This document shows positions 9,061-18,355 of a DNA stretch of 64,000 nucleotides, in pieces. This stretch comes from Anthocerotibacter panamensis C109 (GTDB taxonomy: Bacteria > Cyanobacteriota > Cyanobacteriia > Gloeobacterales > Anthocerotibacteraceae), in assembly GCF_018389385.1 (NCBI RefSeq), contig NZ_CP062698.1, positions 3,752,667 through 3,816,666 on the forward strand, read 5' to 3'. Each line of letters starts with the position of its first letter. Positions within the stretch are counted from its first letter, which is position 1. A model generated the notes under the pieces. It searched no databases and was not told the DNA's origin. It saw nothing but the letters and a program-made list of their open reading frames with translations. The translations under genes and the position numbers were made by a program.

Positions 9061-9212
9061 AGAAATCTCCTGATTTAAAGATGCGTAGACCGGCATTTCA
9101 TCATAGTCACACAAAATTCCCTCAAATTACCTGTAGAGACGCTCACCCCCTGTACGGGTACCCCCACGTCAGTATAAAACTGTATAAAATTGATCCAGAC
9201 CTGGGGCGCCCA

Positions 9213-9779
9213 ATGTCGGCCATCCTAAGCTATCAACCAATGACCTGTGCCGATTTGGAGCCTGTAATCCAGATAGAAAAGGTTTGCTTTGGTGAATATT
9301 GGAGCCGCCGCGTTTTTGAGGATGAAATTAGCCAGGAAGGCAACCGCCTCTGGGCTTTGTGGTGTGGTAGTCAGGTCGTGGGCTATAGCGGGGTTTGGCG
9401 TGTTCTAGAAGAGGCTCATTTGACTACATTGGCGGTTAGCCCGCTGTGGCGAGGGCAGCACTTGGGCGAACTGTTGTTGTGGCTGACGTTGGAGCGTTGC
9501 CGCCGCGAAGGTGCACACTGGCTGACGCTGGAAGTCCGACCCTCCAATCAAGTCGCGCTCAAGCTTTACCTTAAATATGGCATGGTCGAAATTGGTCGCC
9601 GCCGCCGGTACTACCCGGACCTGGAAGATGCCCTGGTTTTATGGCGACCTGAGCTACAAGGGAGCGCTTGTAGCGCACTTCTAGTGGAGCGAGAGGCCAA
9701 ACTGCGTTCAGTTTTAGCACAACGGGGTTTTAGTCTCAACCGCACTGAGGATTGGGCGCTGTCTAAAGCCTTGGGGTAA
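9213..9779 (+). CDS. rimI: Ribosomal-protein-alanine N-acetyltransferase (RimI-type GNAT)
   Basis: 188 residues from ATG at 9213; the frame is open further upstream but would overlap the divergent gene. GNAT-fold landmarks are present: an N-terminal VIQIEKVCFGEYW, typical of RimI, the acetyl-CoA loop LAVSPLWRGQHLGELLL (Q/RxxGxG/A type), and VRPSNQVALKLYLKYGM in the C-terminal half. RimI acetylates the N-terminal Ala of ribosomal protein S18; this is inferred from family resemblance, and a looser GNAT role is possible. A C-terminal extension of about 45 residues beyond the core is a little longer than usual. clpC follows after 118 bp. Confidence 0.85.
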   Translation: MSAILSYQPMTCADLEPVIQIEKVCFGEYWSRRVFEDEISQEGNRLWALWCGSQVVGYSGVWRVLEEAHLTTLAVSPLWRGQHLGELLLWLTLERCRREGAHWLTLEVRPSNQVALKLYLKYGMVEIGRRRRYYPDLEDALVLWRPELQGSACSALLVEREAKLRSVLAQRGFSLNRTEDWALSKALG

Positions 9780-9897
9780 GCTAAAATTATAGTCCTATCA
9801 AAAAGCGGCCTAAGCTCCGCAGGTGGGCACGCTGTAAGGTAAAGGCGAAGTTATGTTAAGGTAGATTCATCTCCACGCTCACAGAGGGGAAGACCAC

Positions 9898-12360
9898 ATG
9901 TTTGAGAGATTCACCGAAAAAGCCATCAAAGTAATTATGCTGGCGCAGGAAGAGGCCCGTCGTCTAGGTCACAACTTTGTGGGCACTGAGCAGATCCTCT
10001 TGGGACTCATTGGAGAAGGTACCGGCGTGGCCGCCAAAGTCCTGAAATCGATGGGTGTCAACCTCAAGGATGCGCGGGTTGAAGTCGAAAAAATCATTGG
10101 GCGTGGCTCTGGTTTTGTCGCAGTCGAGATCCCTTTCACTCCCCGTGCCAAGCGTGTCTTGGAACTCTCCTTGGAGGAGGCCCGTCAGCTTGGTCATAAC
10201 TACATCGGCACCGAACACCTGCTCTTAGGCTTGATCCGCGAAGGAGAAGGCGTAGCAGCTCGGGTGCTGGAGAATTTGGGCGTTGACCTCTCCAAAGTCC
10301 GCACTCAGGTCATCCGCATGCTCGGAGAAACGGCTGAAGTGACTTCTGCGGGGGCTTCTGGGGGGCGCACCAAGACGCCGACGCTAGACGAGTTCGGCTC
10401 CAACCTAACCCAGATGGCGGTCGATGAGAAGCTAGACCCTGTGGTCGGGCGTGAAAAAGAGATCGAACGGGTCATGCAGATCCTTGGTCGCCGGACAAAA
10501 AATAATCCTGTCTTGGTCGGTGAACCCGGAGTCGGCAAAACAGCCATTGCTGAGGGGCTAGCACAACGGATCGCAACCGGAGATGTCTCTGAGATCCTCC
10601 AAGGCAAGCGCGTTGTCACGCTCGACATCGGTCTACTGGTGGCTGGAACCAAGTACCGGGGTGAGTTTGAAGAGCGCCTCAAGAAAATTATGGACGAGAT
10701 CCGCGCAGCCGGAAACGTGATATTGGTCATTGATGAAGTCCACACCTTGATTGGGGCGGGTGCTGCTGAGGGGGCTATTGACGCTGCTAACATCCTCAAG
10801 CCTGCTCTAGCGCGCGGTGAGTTGCAATGCATTGGGGCGACGACCCTGGATGAGTACCGCAAACACATTGAGCGCGACGCGGCCTTGGAGCGGCGCTTCA
10901 TGATGGTCAAGGTGGGTGAACCCAGCGTGGACGAGACCATCGATATCCTGCGGGGGCTCCGAGAACGCTACGAGAAGCACCACAGACTGCGCATCACAGA
11001 CGATGCTATCGAGGCTGCCGCCCGTCTCTCTGATCGCTATATCTCTGATCGCTTCCTGCCAGATAAGGCCATTGACCTGGTTGACGAGGCAGGTTCCCGA
11101 GTAAGGCTACGTGCTTCGCAACTCCCGCCTCAGGCCAAGGAGTTGGATAAAGAACTCAAGCAAGTCATGCGCGAGAAAGACGACGCAGTCCGGGCTCAGG
11201 ACTACGACCGGGCTGGAGTCTTGCGGGACCGAGAGATGGCTATCAAGGCCGAAATCAAAAACTTGGCCCAACTGCACAAAGCCGAAACCGCTACGGAAGA
11301 GATGCCTCAGGTTACCGAAGAGGATATTGCCTACATCATCTCCTCTTGGACAGGGGTTCCGGTCCAGAAGTTGACCGAATCTGAGTCTGAGAAGCTCCTG
11401 CACCTCGAAGATGTCCTGCACAACCGCATCATTGGTCAAGACGAAGCCGTCAAGGCCATCTCCCGCGCGATTCGTCGCGCCCGAGTCGGCCTTAAGGACC
11501 CCAAGCGACCTATTGCCTCGTTTATCTTCTCCGGTCCGACCGGGGTAGGGAAGACTGAGCTAGCTAAAGCGCTGTCCGCCTACTTCTTCGGCTCTGAAGA
11601 AGCGATGATCCGTCTGGATATGTCCGAATATATGGAGCGGCACACGGTCTCCAAGCTCATCGGTTCGCCTCCGGGCTATGTCGGGTATAACGAGGGCGGG
11701 CAGTTGACCGAAGCGGTGCGCCGTCGTCCTTACTCGGTGGTTCTCTTCGATGAGATCGAGAAGGCACATCCAGATGTCTTTAACGCGCTTCTGCAAATCC
11801 TGGAAGATGGTCGTCTGACCGATGCCAAGGGCCGGGTGGTGGACTTTAAGAACACCCTTTTGATCATGACCTCTAACATTGGCTCAAAAGTCATTGAGAA
11901 AGGGGGCGGGAAGATTGGCTTCTTCGATCCGGGCAAAGCTGACGAACAGATTTATCAAAACATCCGTTCGCTCGTCAACGAGGAGCTAAAACAGTTCTTC
12001 CGCCCTGAGTTCCTGAACCGGTTGGATGAAATCATCGTCTTCCGTCAGCTCACCCGCGATGAGGTCAAGCTTATCGCTGATATCTTGCTCCGTGAGGTTA
12101 TCAACCGCCTCAATACCCAAAATATCAAGCTGGAAGTGACGGAGAAGTTCAAGGAAAAACTCGTGGTCGAAGGCTTCAACCCCAGTCAAGGAGCGCGTCC
12201 GCTACGTCGGGCGATCCAGCGCTTGTTGGAAGACACCCTAGCGGAGGAGATGCTCGCTGGGAAGATCCGCGACGGTCATACAGTGGTTGTGGACATCGAC
12301 GATAAGGGTTCTACGACGTACCAACCCTCAGAGCGCAAGCTGCTAGCTACCGCTGACTAA
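9898..12360 (+). CDS. clpC: ATP-dependent Clp protease ATP-binding subunit ClpC
   Basis: 820 residues, the usual ClpC size. Domains in order: two Clp_N repeats (about 1-145); first AAA+ module with Walker [14 protein letters not shown] and Walker [16 protein letters not shown]; a middle coiled region with a UVR-like motif (about 415-450, [20 protein letters not shown]); second AAA+ module with Walker [13 protein letters not shown]; and a C-terminal D2-small domain. ClpC unfolds substrates and feeds them to ClpP/ClpR in the cytoplasm; in cyanobacteria it is the main essential Hsp100. GAGGGGA lies about eight bases before the ATG. A short inverted repeat after the stop may terminate it. Confidence 0.97.
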   Translation: MFERFTEKAIKVIMLAQEEARRLGHNFVGTEQILLGLIGEGTGVAAKVLKSMGVNLKDARVEVEKIIGRGSGFVAVEIPFTPRAKRVLELSLEEARQLGHNYIGTEHLLLGLIREGEGVAARVLENLGVDLSKVRTQVIRMLGETAEVTSAGASGGRTKTPTLDEFGSNLTQMAVDEKLDPVVGREKEIERVMQILGRRTKNNPVLVGEPGVGKTAIAEGLAQRIATGDVSEILQGKRVVTLDIGLLVAGTKYRGEFEERLKKIMDEIRAAGNVILVIDEVHTLIGAGAAEGAIDAANILKPALARGELQCIGATTLDEYRKHIERDAALERRFMMVKVGEPSVDETIDILRGLRERYEKHHRLRITDDAIEAAARLSDRYISDRFLPDKAIDLVDEAGSRVRLRASQLPPQAKELDKELKQVMREKDDAVRAQDYDRAGVLRDREMAIKAEIKNLAQLHKAETATEEMPQVTEEDIAYIISSWTGVPVQKLTESESEKLLHLEDVLHNRIIGQDEAVKAISRAIRRARVGLKDPKRPIASFIFSGPTGVGKTELAKALSAYFFGSEEAMIRLDMSEYMERHTVSKLIGSPPGYVGYNEGGQLTEAVRRRPYSVVLFDEIEKAHPDVFNALLQILEDGRLTDAKGRVVDFKNTLLIMTSNIGSKVIEKGGGKIGFFDPGKADEQIYQNIRSLVNEELKQFFRPEFLNRLDEIIVFRQLTRDEVKLIADILLREVINRLNTQNIKLEVTEKFKEKLVVEGFNPSQGARPLRRAIQRLLEDTLAEEMLAGKIRDGHTVVVDIDDKGSTTYQPSERKLLATAD

Positions 12361-12380
12361 CTAAGGTCTCATCAAGCAAC

Positions 12381-12406
12381 AAGGGAAGGGCGTTTGTCCT
12401 TCCCTT
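12381..12406 (+). terminator. Hairpin after clpC
   Basis: AAGGGAAGG and CCTTCCCTT form a perfect 9-bp stem around an 8-base loop, 20 bases after the clpC stop and before the convergent permease gene. There is no proper T-run after it (TGTC), so intrinsic termination would be weak. It could serve both convergent genes. Confidence 0.55.
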
Positions 12407-12427
12407 TGTCATGGCCCTAGGTCTAGC

Positions 12428-13204
12428 TCAGTCCCTAGCCCAGGGTAGCGTCCACCACTTCACCAGACGGAGCCCCACATCCAGGAAGATACCAATTACG
12501 CCAATACAGACGATCCCCACAAACATGACATCGGTCTCCAGGAAGCGTTGGGCACGCAAGATACGTGTACCCAAGCCTGAATCTGCTGCTACCAACTCCG
12601 CGAGGATGACCAGATTCCAAGCCAGACCAAGATTGATGCGGCAGGCATCCAGGATATTCGGTAACACGCCCGGAAGGACCACCCGGACCAAGACCTGGAG
12701 TGGATTGGCCCCCAGAGTATAGCTCACGCGGATCCAGGCGATGGGAATGGCCCGTACCGCATCTGCCACGAGCAAGAGTGTATAGAAGACGGTTCCCAGG
12801 AAAATGAGGCCGATTTTGGGTTCCTCCCCGATCCCCAACCAGAGGATCAGCAGCGGGACAAAGGCTGAAGCAGGTAAGTAACGCATCAGACCGCTGAAGG
12901 GCTCAACCAGTGCACCCACAGCCCGGAAAGACCCCACAGCAATTCCCAGGGGTATACTCACCAGACTCGCTAGCACAAAGCCCGCACCGACCCGACTCAA
13001 GCTCGCCAGAATATCCTCTTTCAGCGTGTCTTCCTGCCACAACTGCACCAGCCGGACAATCACTTTTTGCGGAGCAGGAAGGAAGGTCGGGTCCACCCAC
13101 CCTGTCCGGCCCACCCCCCACCAGAGGAGGAGCGGCAGCCCCAGAGAAATCCCCACCAGCACTGCATACAGGATGGGAGAGACCGGCTCACGCAGACGCC
13201 ACAC
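12428..13204 (-). CDS. NitT/TauT-type ABC transporter permease
   Basis: About 258 residues from GTG at 13204, ten bases past the stop of the upstream gene and with AAGGG six bases before it; the frame is open further but would overlap that gene. There are six or so membrane segments. The EAA-type cytoplasmic loop is visible (GANPLQVLVRVVLPGVLPNI). The LRYLPASAFVPLLILWLGIGEEPK region is typical of SsuC/TauC/NrtB permeases for sulfonates, taurine, nitrate or related ligands. No cognate ATPase or binding protein is next to it, so the substrate is unknown and the partner subunits must be encoded elsewhere. Confidence 0.87.
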   Translation of the reverse strand: MWRLREPVSPILYAVLVGISLGLPLLLWWGVGRTGWVDPTFLPAPQKVIVRLVQLWQEDTLKEDILASLSRVGAGFVLASLVSIPLGIAVGSFRAVGALVEPFSGLMRYLPASAFVPLLILWLGIGEEPKIGLIFLGTVFYTLLLVADAVRAIPIAWIRVSYTLGANPLQVLVRVVLPGVLPNILDACRINLGLAWNLVILAELVAADSGLGTRILRAQRFLETDVMFVGIVCIGVIGIFLDVGLRLVKWWTLPWARD

Positions 13205-13214
13205 GGCTAACCCT

Positions 13215-14471
13215 TCATGGGACGAGCCTCGTCCCGGCAAGTACAAACACCAACGAGAAGCGGCAAGTTCCCTCCCCTTGCTGGATATAGAGCTTTCCAC
13301 CCAGCTGACTGACCAGATGCTTGATCTGGGATAGGTCCGTGACTTCGGGCAGGTCCAAGGGTAGGGGAACATCCGGTCCCATCCCTTGCACCATCACGTA
13401 GAGCCAAGGTGCTGTGGCGTGGGCGGACATACTCAGCTTGCCCCCGACGCTGACTGATTGTAAAGCATGTTTTAGTAACTCGACTAAGACCCATTCCAAG
13501 GCTGTGCTATCGCTCTCTAACTCGGGCAACCCCTCAGTCAAGACCCACTCCAGTTGGATGCCCCGCGCGGCAATATTCTCGGCATAGACCCGATAGAGTC
13601 GGTCGAGCAGCTTGTTGACATCCAGGCTTGCAAAAACCAACTCCTGAGCACGCGACTCCAACCGATCAGGGTCAAGCAAGGCTTCTACCAGGAGCATTTG
13701 CCGTTGACACTCCGCCTCCAGGATATTGATATAACCTTGCAGGGAAATCGCTGAATCATCCCGCAACAGATGGACTGCCAGACGGACATTGGTAGCTGAG
13801 GACTTGAGTTCACGGCTGAAGGTACTCCAGCGGGTGCTGAGCCTTTCTACAAGTACCCGCTGCCGCTGAAGTTCCTGGCGTTGCACAATCCGCCGCTCCC
13901 AACAAGCAGCGATATGAGCAGCGAAGATCTCAAGCAGGGTCAACTGCTCCAGAGTAAATGTCCGCGCCTCGGGGTCCAGCACAAAGACCAACCCCAAGCA
14001 GGTACCCTGGACATAGACAGGACAACCAGCAAAGCTGCGGATATCGCGGTATTGACCGAGTAAGGGGTCCATCGTCAAGGATTCCCAGGTGTGTACTCCC
14101 CGTTGGACCACAGCCCGCTGCTGATAAGCTTGCCCTTCTTCTACAATCACCTGAGCCAGACTGTGTGCATAGAGAAAAAACTCTGGCTGGATCTGTTTTT
14201 CCTCTGACCAAAGGTGGTCCACTTGCCAGAAGTTTGCTGCTGTGGCAGGAATATCCTCCGGCTCAATAGGCTCGCGAGTCTGGTGATGGAGTCGCCCTAC
14301 TCCGATGGCTCCCCCGCCTAGAGCTGTCAACAGCGTAGGAGCCAGATGTTCGAACACTTCCCGGTCATAGCTGGATTTGAGGTTTTTGAGCGTAACCAGT
14401 TGTTGTAAAAATGTACTTTGAGCCTTAACTGAAGGTCTCGGTCTGGGGGACGGCGCGGGGTTGTTGTGCAT
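13215..14471 (-). CDS. GAF-domain sensor protein resembling a degenerate histidine kinase
   Basis: About 418 residues from ATG at 14471; a GTG at 14513 would add 14 residues and neither has a good ribosome site. The N-terminal half holds a GAF-like sensor domain (about 60-205, including SFAGCPVYVQGTCLGLVFVL). The C-terminal half has the layout of a histidine kinase: a dimerisation helix pair at about 210-275 and an ATPase-like region to the end. The phosphoacceptor position, normally SHELR, reads SRELKSS, so the His is replaced by Arg (CGT). The N-box and the DxGxG loop of the ATPase are also not recognisable (LLKHALQS, QGMGPDVP). I infer a pseudokinase. It is probably co-transcribed with the permease, ten bases downstream. 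Confidence 0.72.
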   Translation of the reverse strand: MHNNPAPSPRPRPSVKAQSTFLQQLVTLKNLKSSYDREVFEHLAPTLLTALGGGAIGVGRLHHQTREPIEPEDIPATAANFWQVDHLWSEEKQIQPEFFLYAHSLAQVIVEEGQAYQQRAVVQRGVHTWESLTMDPLLGQYRDIRSFAGCPVYVQGTCLGLVFVLDPEARTFTLEQLTLLEIFAAHIAACWERRIVQRQELQRQRVLVERLSTRWSTFSRELKSSATNVRLAVHLLRDDSAISLQGYINILEAECQRQMLLVEALLDPDRLESRAQELVFASLDVNKLLDRLYRVYAENIAARGIQLEWVLTEGLPELESDSTALEWVLVELLKHALQSVSVGGKLSMSAHATAPWLYVMVQGMGPDVPLPLDLPEVTDLSQIKHLVSQLGGKLYIQQGEGTCRFSLVFVLAGTRLVP

Positions 14472-14568
14472 GACGGGGGTAAGGGTAGGACAAAGGAGCG
14501 CATCTAGCCACACAGTAGCAACGTCCCGCGCTTAGCTTCAGGATGCAACAATACCTTAGTCTAAGAAA

Positions 14569-14599
14569 CTGGATCAAGTCAGACCTACCATCGATCCAG
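14569..14599 (-). terminator. Hairpin after rsmE
   Basis: CTGGATC and GATCCAG form a 7-bp stem separated by 17 bases. On the minus strand the stem is followed by TTTCTT, so it could end rsmE transcription ahead of the GAF-protein gene. The loop is long and support is modest. Confidence 0.4.
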
Positions 14600-14640
14600 T
14601 ATTTAAAAGACCCGAAGGCTCAGCTAGAGGGCAAAAAGGT

Positions 14641-15375
14641 TTAGGGAACCAACCAGGCATTGACCAGTGTCAGCGCACTGCACACAGCGGTCTCTGCTCT
14701 CAAGACCCGAGGACCCAGAGAAATTGGGACACAACCTTGGACCTGTTCGGTCGGGCTCCACCCCCCTTCCGGGCCGATCCATAGCCCGAGTGGTTGCGGA
14801 GCAAGCGCGGCGAGGCGGGTCTGCAATCCGGGTGCAGGACCTGTTTCTAGGGGGCGGGCAACCGCAATGAAGTTTAGGGAATAGGGGGAGCTTGCCTGAG
14901 TCAGCGGGATAGCGGGGAGAATCTGGGGCAGGTAGAGCCGCTCACATTGCTCACAGGCTTCACGGGCAATCTGGAGCCAACGGGCCTGCTTTTGTGGGGA
15001 AGGGACGAGTTGGGTGTAGGCCGTAAGCAGGGGTTGGAGGGTGGTTACGCCCAACTCTGTAGCCTTTTGAATGAGCCAGTCCATCGCTTCGCCCTTGAGA
15101 ACGCCCACGCCCAACCAGAGAGGCTGAGGGCTTTCGTTGCTGGGTAGATCCAAAGATTCGATAAGCTGAGCCTGGGTGTCCTGCCAAAGTGCCCGCCAGA
15201 TTCGCCCTTGCCCATTGAGGATCAGCAGCTCAGTCATCGGGCGGGAGCGCAGCACGCGTTTCAGGTAGTGTATCTGAGCTGCTTGGAGCGGCACCTCAGA
15301 CCCCGTACAGACTTGGGGATCGCACCACAGGCGCGGCAGGTGCTTCAGTTGCGCCGTACAGTCAAGGCTGCCCAT
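14641..15375 (-). CDS. rsmE: 16S rRNA (uracil1498-N3)-methyltransferase RsmE
   Basis: 244 residues. It has an N-terminal PUA-like region (about 20-75) and a C-terminal SPOUT methyltransferase fold with a deep trefoil knot: LGVGVLKGEAMDWLIQKATELGV, EACEQCERLYLPQI, LWIGPEGGWSPTE and LGPRVLRAETAVCSAL are RsmE signatures. It methylates N3 of U1498 in 16S rRNA using S-adenosylmethionine. The ATG at 15375 lies inside the end of prmA (31-bp overlap); a shorter start is possible because the first 12 or so residues are not typical. The prmA-rsmE pairing is common in bacteria and implies one transcript. Confidence 0.92.
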   Translation of the reverse strand: MGSLDCTAQLKHLPRLWCDPQVCTGSEVPLQAAQIHYLKRVLRSRPMTELLILNGQGRIWRALWQDTQAQLIESLDLPSNESPQPLWLGVGVLKGEAMDWLIQKATELGVTTLQPLLTAYTQLVPSPQKQARWLQIAREACEQCERLYLPQILPAIPLTQASSPYSLNFIAVARPLETGPAPGLQTRLAALAPQPLGLWIGPEGGWSPTEQVQGCVPISLGPRVLRAETAVCSALTLVNAWLVP

Positions 15376-16205
15376 TGCCCCTCCGTCCGTACTCCTTCAA
15401 CCGTCCAATTGTTGCCTAAGGCAGCGGTGACTTGGGGTACCTGACTGGTTAAGGTCCCGCTTAAAATGGCCCAACCGCTGGGCTGGAGCAGGGCATGGAG
15501 CTTGGGGAGCAGTTCGAGGATGACCGAAGCCAGGATGTTGCAGAGAATGCCCGTCACCGGACCCTGGACCGCTTCAACGCTCCCTTCGCGGACGATGGCG
15601 CTGAGGCCGTTGTGCTCCAGATTTTGTTGGGTGGCGCGAACAGCCTGTTCCTCTAGGTCTACTGCCTGCGCAGAACCAGCGCCTAAAAGAAGTGCCCCAA
15701 TGGTGAGAATGCCGGAGCCACAGCCGATATCTGCGACTTGATCTCCAGGTTGGAGGCAAGACTCTAGCGCCTCCAGACACAGGCGGCTCGTCTCGTGCTC
15801 CCCCGTCCCAAAGGCCAGTCCCACGTCCAATTTGAGCACGACCCGTTCCCGACCCTCAGCCGACAGTTCGTCCACCAGCCACAGCGGGCAGATCCAAAAG
15901 CGTGTCCCCACCGCACGAGGCCGCCAGAAGCGCATCCACTGAGTCGCCCAATCTTCACGGGGGATAGCTTGGACTTTTAGAGCAGGAGCAGGTAAGTCAA
16001 AGGTCGCCGCATCCTGACTTAGGTCTTTTTGTAAATCGGTAACGATGCTTGATGGCGGTTCATCCTGAAAAAACGCCCGCACCGCCAGCACTCCTTCTCG
16101 GGTCTCAGCGGCGACCCCCAGGGCATCCCAGTCTTCCAGCCGCCATAGGCACGTCTCTTCGAGGGCGGGAGCGGTGATAATTGTCAATTCCCAGAGTCGT
16201 TCCAT
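15345..16205 (-). CDS. prmA: Ribosomal protein L11 methyltransferase PrmA
   Basis: 286 residues. The N-terminal substrate-recognition domain (about 1-100) precedes a Rossmann methyltransferase domain with GLAFGTGEHETSRLCLEAL, the PrmA signature, and the S-adenosylmethionine loop VADIGCGSGILTIGA. The NILASVILELLP stretch marks motif IV. PrmA trimethylates ribosomal protein L11. The gene starts with ATG and overlaps rsmE downstream, so the two RNA/ribosome-modifying genes form an operon. Confidence 0.95.
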   Translation of the reverse strand: MERLWELTIITAPALEETCLWRLEDWDALGVAAETREGVLAVRAFFQDEPPSSIVTDLQKDLSQDAATFDLPAPALKVQAIPREDWATQWMRFWRPRAVGTRFWICPLWLVDELSAEGRERVVLKLDVGLAFGTGEHETSRLCLEALESCLQPGDQVADIGCGSGILTIGALLLGAGSAQAVDLEEQAVRATQQNLEHNGLSAIVREGSVEAVQGPVTGILCNILASVILELLPKLHALLQPSGWAILSGTLTSQVPQVTAALGNNWTVEGVRTEGQWAALTVRRN

Positions 16206-16280
16206 AGTTCAACCCTAGCGCAGGTTGGGCCGGGTTGTCTTTCCTATGACATGCTCAATGCCTTGTGGTGGCGTCAGGGC

Positions 16281-16858
16281 ATGAGTGATACCCCCAAAGA
16301 ACGCCGTCCTTTTGATACTAGTCTGCAAGGACTCTCCGTCCTCTATAGTCAGCATTTCCTAAGCTGGCTGCGTAGCTCTCAAGTCGTTTGGCTGCAATCA
16401 CTCGATACCGTGATGACCGCCATCCAACGGCGCAGTGATTTTTTGATCCGCTATCGAGATGTAGAGGATCTAGAACAGATGTTGCATATTGAATTTCAGA
16501 ATCAAGTCCGTGCCGCCCAAAAGTATCTAGAAGAGCTACCGCTACGGATGATGACCTATGCCGTCTTGGGCAAAAATCGCTATGGCAAAGTCCCGCAACA
16601 AGTGTTAGTGCTTATGAGGAGTACGGCGAATTGGTGGGCGTAACAGCGTTGCTGGCGACACTGCGATTCAAAAAGGAATGGGTGAAAGAATTTTTTAGGA
16701 GGCGCGAGGCCATGAATCTGTTGATGGAAACACCGTTGTTTGAAGAGTTGGTGGCAGAGCGCGTGGCGCAAGCTGAACAAGCTCGCTTACTCGCCGAGCA
16801 AAAAGCGGCACGACTCACCGCTCAGTTACGGGAGTTGGGTATTGACCCGGAAGCCTGA
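16281..16858 (+). pseudogene. Rpn/PD-(D/E)XK nuclease-family remnant (internally deleted, frameshifted)
   Basis: Two frames together look like a decayed member of the Rpn (recombination-promoting nuclease/transposase_31-like) family, abundant in cyanobacteria. Frame 1 (16281-16643) gives the N-terminal nuclease core: LIRYRDVEDLEQMLHIEFQNQV, with LPLRMMTYAVLGKNRYGK following, the HxEFQ motif being the catalytic strand. It then runs out of frame at STANWWA. Frame 2 (16631-16858) gives the typical C-terminal end, LRFKKEWVKEFFRRREAMNL, followed by a Glu/Ala/Arg-rich helix. About 100 residues normally found between these parts are missing, so this is an internal deletion rather than a single-base shift. 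Confidence 0.75.
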
Positions 16859-16887
16859 TGACTCCCTGATCTTGGATGGATTCTTCA

Positions 16888-16917
16888 GAAAGGGCTAGGT
16901 TCACTCCGAGCCCTTTC
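16888..16917. terminator. Hairpin after the Rpn remnant
   Basis: GAAAGGGCT and AGCCCTTTC form a perfect 9-bp stem with a 12-base loop. No T-run follows. It lies between the pseudogene and the kinase gene. Confidence 0.4.
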
Positions 16918-16955
16918 GATAGCTTCAGACCGCGCATCCTCCAGCATCGCGGTGT

Positions 16956-16976
16956 CGTAAGGGTTGCGCCCTTACG
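16956..16976. repeat. Short perfect inverted repeat
   Basis: CGTAAGGG-TTGCG-CCCTTACG, an 8-bp stem with a 5-base loop, sits about 40 bp before the kinase start. It could be a repeated palindromic element or part of the kinase leader. No T-run follows. Confidence 0.45.
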
Positions 16977-17018
16977 AGAGAGGCCCCCGCTTATCATGGA
17001 AGGGAGTGGAGATGTACT

Positions 17019-18353
17019 GTGCCCTTAGCTACCCATACTTTCCTACAAGACCGCTACTTGCTTCAGGAGCGTCTCGGCGCAAACGGAGCTAAACAGACGT
17101 GGCTGGCTCAGGATAAAGCGTTAGATGCGCTCGTGACTGTTAAGGCACTCTACTTCGGTCAGGGCATGGAATGGCAAGACCTCAAACTCTTCGAGCGTGA
17201 GGCTGCCACTTTGGAGCATCTCAACCACCCGCGCATCCCCCGCTACCGCGATTCGTTTTGGGTCGAGCAGCCTGAGGGCAATTATTTCTGCTTGATCCAG
17301 GACTATATTCCTGGCATTTCACTGACCGAGCGCATCCAACAGGGTAAAGCCCTCACCGAAACGGAAGTGGAACGCATCGCCCGCGAAGTTCTGGAAGTCC
17401 TCGTCCATCTCCATGGGCAAAACCCCCCCGTCATCCACCGCGATATCAAGCCGAGTAACCTGATCTGGGGTACGGACGAGCAGATCTATGTCGTGGACTT
17501 TGGCTCGGTGCAGGCAGGCGCACAGCAAGGGCGCACCATAACCGTGGTAGGAACCTACGGCTACATGCCCCCTGAACAGTTTGGAGGGCGAGCAGTCCCT
17601 GCCTCTGACCTCTATGGCTTGGGCGCAACGCTGGTCTACCTAATGACCGCAACCAATCCCGCCGACCTCCCCCAAGAGCATTTGCGCGTTCAGTTCCGAC
17701 GGCAGACGCAGGTGAGCCCACGTTTTGGTGCTTGGTTGGAGCGGATGCTAGAGCCCGGTTTGGACCGCCGGTGGCGACATGCCGCCGAAGCGCTCCAAGC
17801 GCTCAACCAAAAATGCCCCTCCCCGCTGACCTTCCCGAAAACTCCGACCCTGCTGGGTAAACCCCTCGGTTCGCGCATCCAGATCGAGCGCACCGACTAC
17901 ACTCTGGAGGCCACCATTCCTGCCAAGGGTCTGAGCATCAGCGCGTTACCCGATGTGGGTGTATTGCTCCCTTTTGTTGTATTTGCTGGGGTCTGGACGA
18001 TTTTGACCGTGCGCGGTGGCCCACTTTTTGTCCTTTTCTCCCTACCCATCTGGCTGGTACTACTGGTCAGCTTCGGGAGCAAATTGTGGTCGATGTTGGG
18101 CACGACACGCCTCACCTTGGACCGGGAGTATTTTACCCTGCACTGGGAATTGGCCGGTTTCCACTACACGCACCAAGGTCGGACGGCGGATCTGCACTCA
18201 GTCCGCAATAAAACTGCCCTTGTGATCAACAACGAGCCTCAAGAAGTCTGTCTGCTGCAAGAGGGTGTCCGCGAATTTCCCTTTGCTCTGGGCCTGTCGG
18301 GCGTAGAGTGTCAGTGGCTGGTCCAGGAATTGCGGTCCTGGCTGGTGAAATAG
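17019..18353 (+). CDS. Membrane-anchored Ser/Thr protein kinase (Hanks type)
   Basis: 444 residues, GTG start with GGAG about 14 bases upstream. The kinase domain covers about residues 10-270: an atypical glycine loop (LGANGAKQTWLA), the Lys in VTVKAL, the catalytic VIHRDIKPSNL, the DFG in VVDFGSVQ, and the activation-segment end GTYGYMPPEQF. After a short linker, two closely spaced hydrophobic segments (about 305-350: LLPFVVFAGVWTIL and FVLFSLPIWLVLLV) anchor it, with about 90 residues after them. Catalytic residues are intact. This layout is common among cyanobacterial STPKs; the target is unknown. It converges with the carbamoyltransferase gene, with two bases between the stops. Confidence 0.92.
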   Translation: MPLATHTFLQDRYLLQERLGANGAKQTWLAQDKALDALVTVKALYFGQGMEWQDLKLFEREAATLEHLNHPRIPRYRDSFWVEQPEGNYFCLIQDYIPGISLTERIQQGKALTETEVERIAREVLEVLVHLHGQNPPVIHRDIKPSNLIWGTDEQIYVVDFGSVQAGAQQGRTITVVGTYGYMPPEQFGGRAVPASDLYGLGATLVYLMTATNPADLPQEHLRVQFRRQTQVSPRFGAWLERMLEPGLDRRWRHAAEALQALNQKCPSPLTFPKTPTLLGKPLGSRIQIERTDYTLEATIPAKGLSISALPDVGVLLPFVVFAGVWTILTVRGGPLFVLFSLPIWLVLLVSFGSKLWSMLGTTRLTLDREYFTLHWELAGFHYTHQGRTADLHSVRNKTALVINNEPQEVCLLQEGVREFPFALGLSGVECQWLVQELRSWLVK

Positions 18354-18355
18354 TC

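Noticed and set aside
10305-10940. 211-codon frame opposite clpC
   Set aside because: Antisense to the first AAA+ module; Ser/Arg/Pro-rich composition typical of shadow frames.
16251-16858. Programmed frameshift joining the two Rpn-family frames
   Set aside because: The two parts do not abut in the family; about 100 residues are missing, so a single-base slip would not restore the protein.
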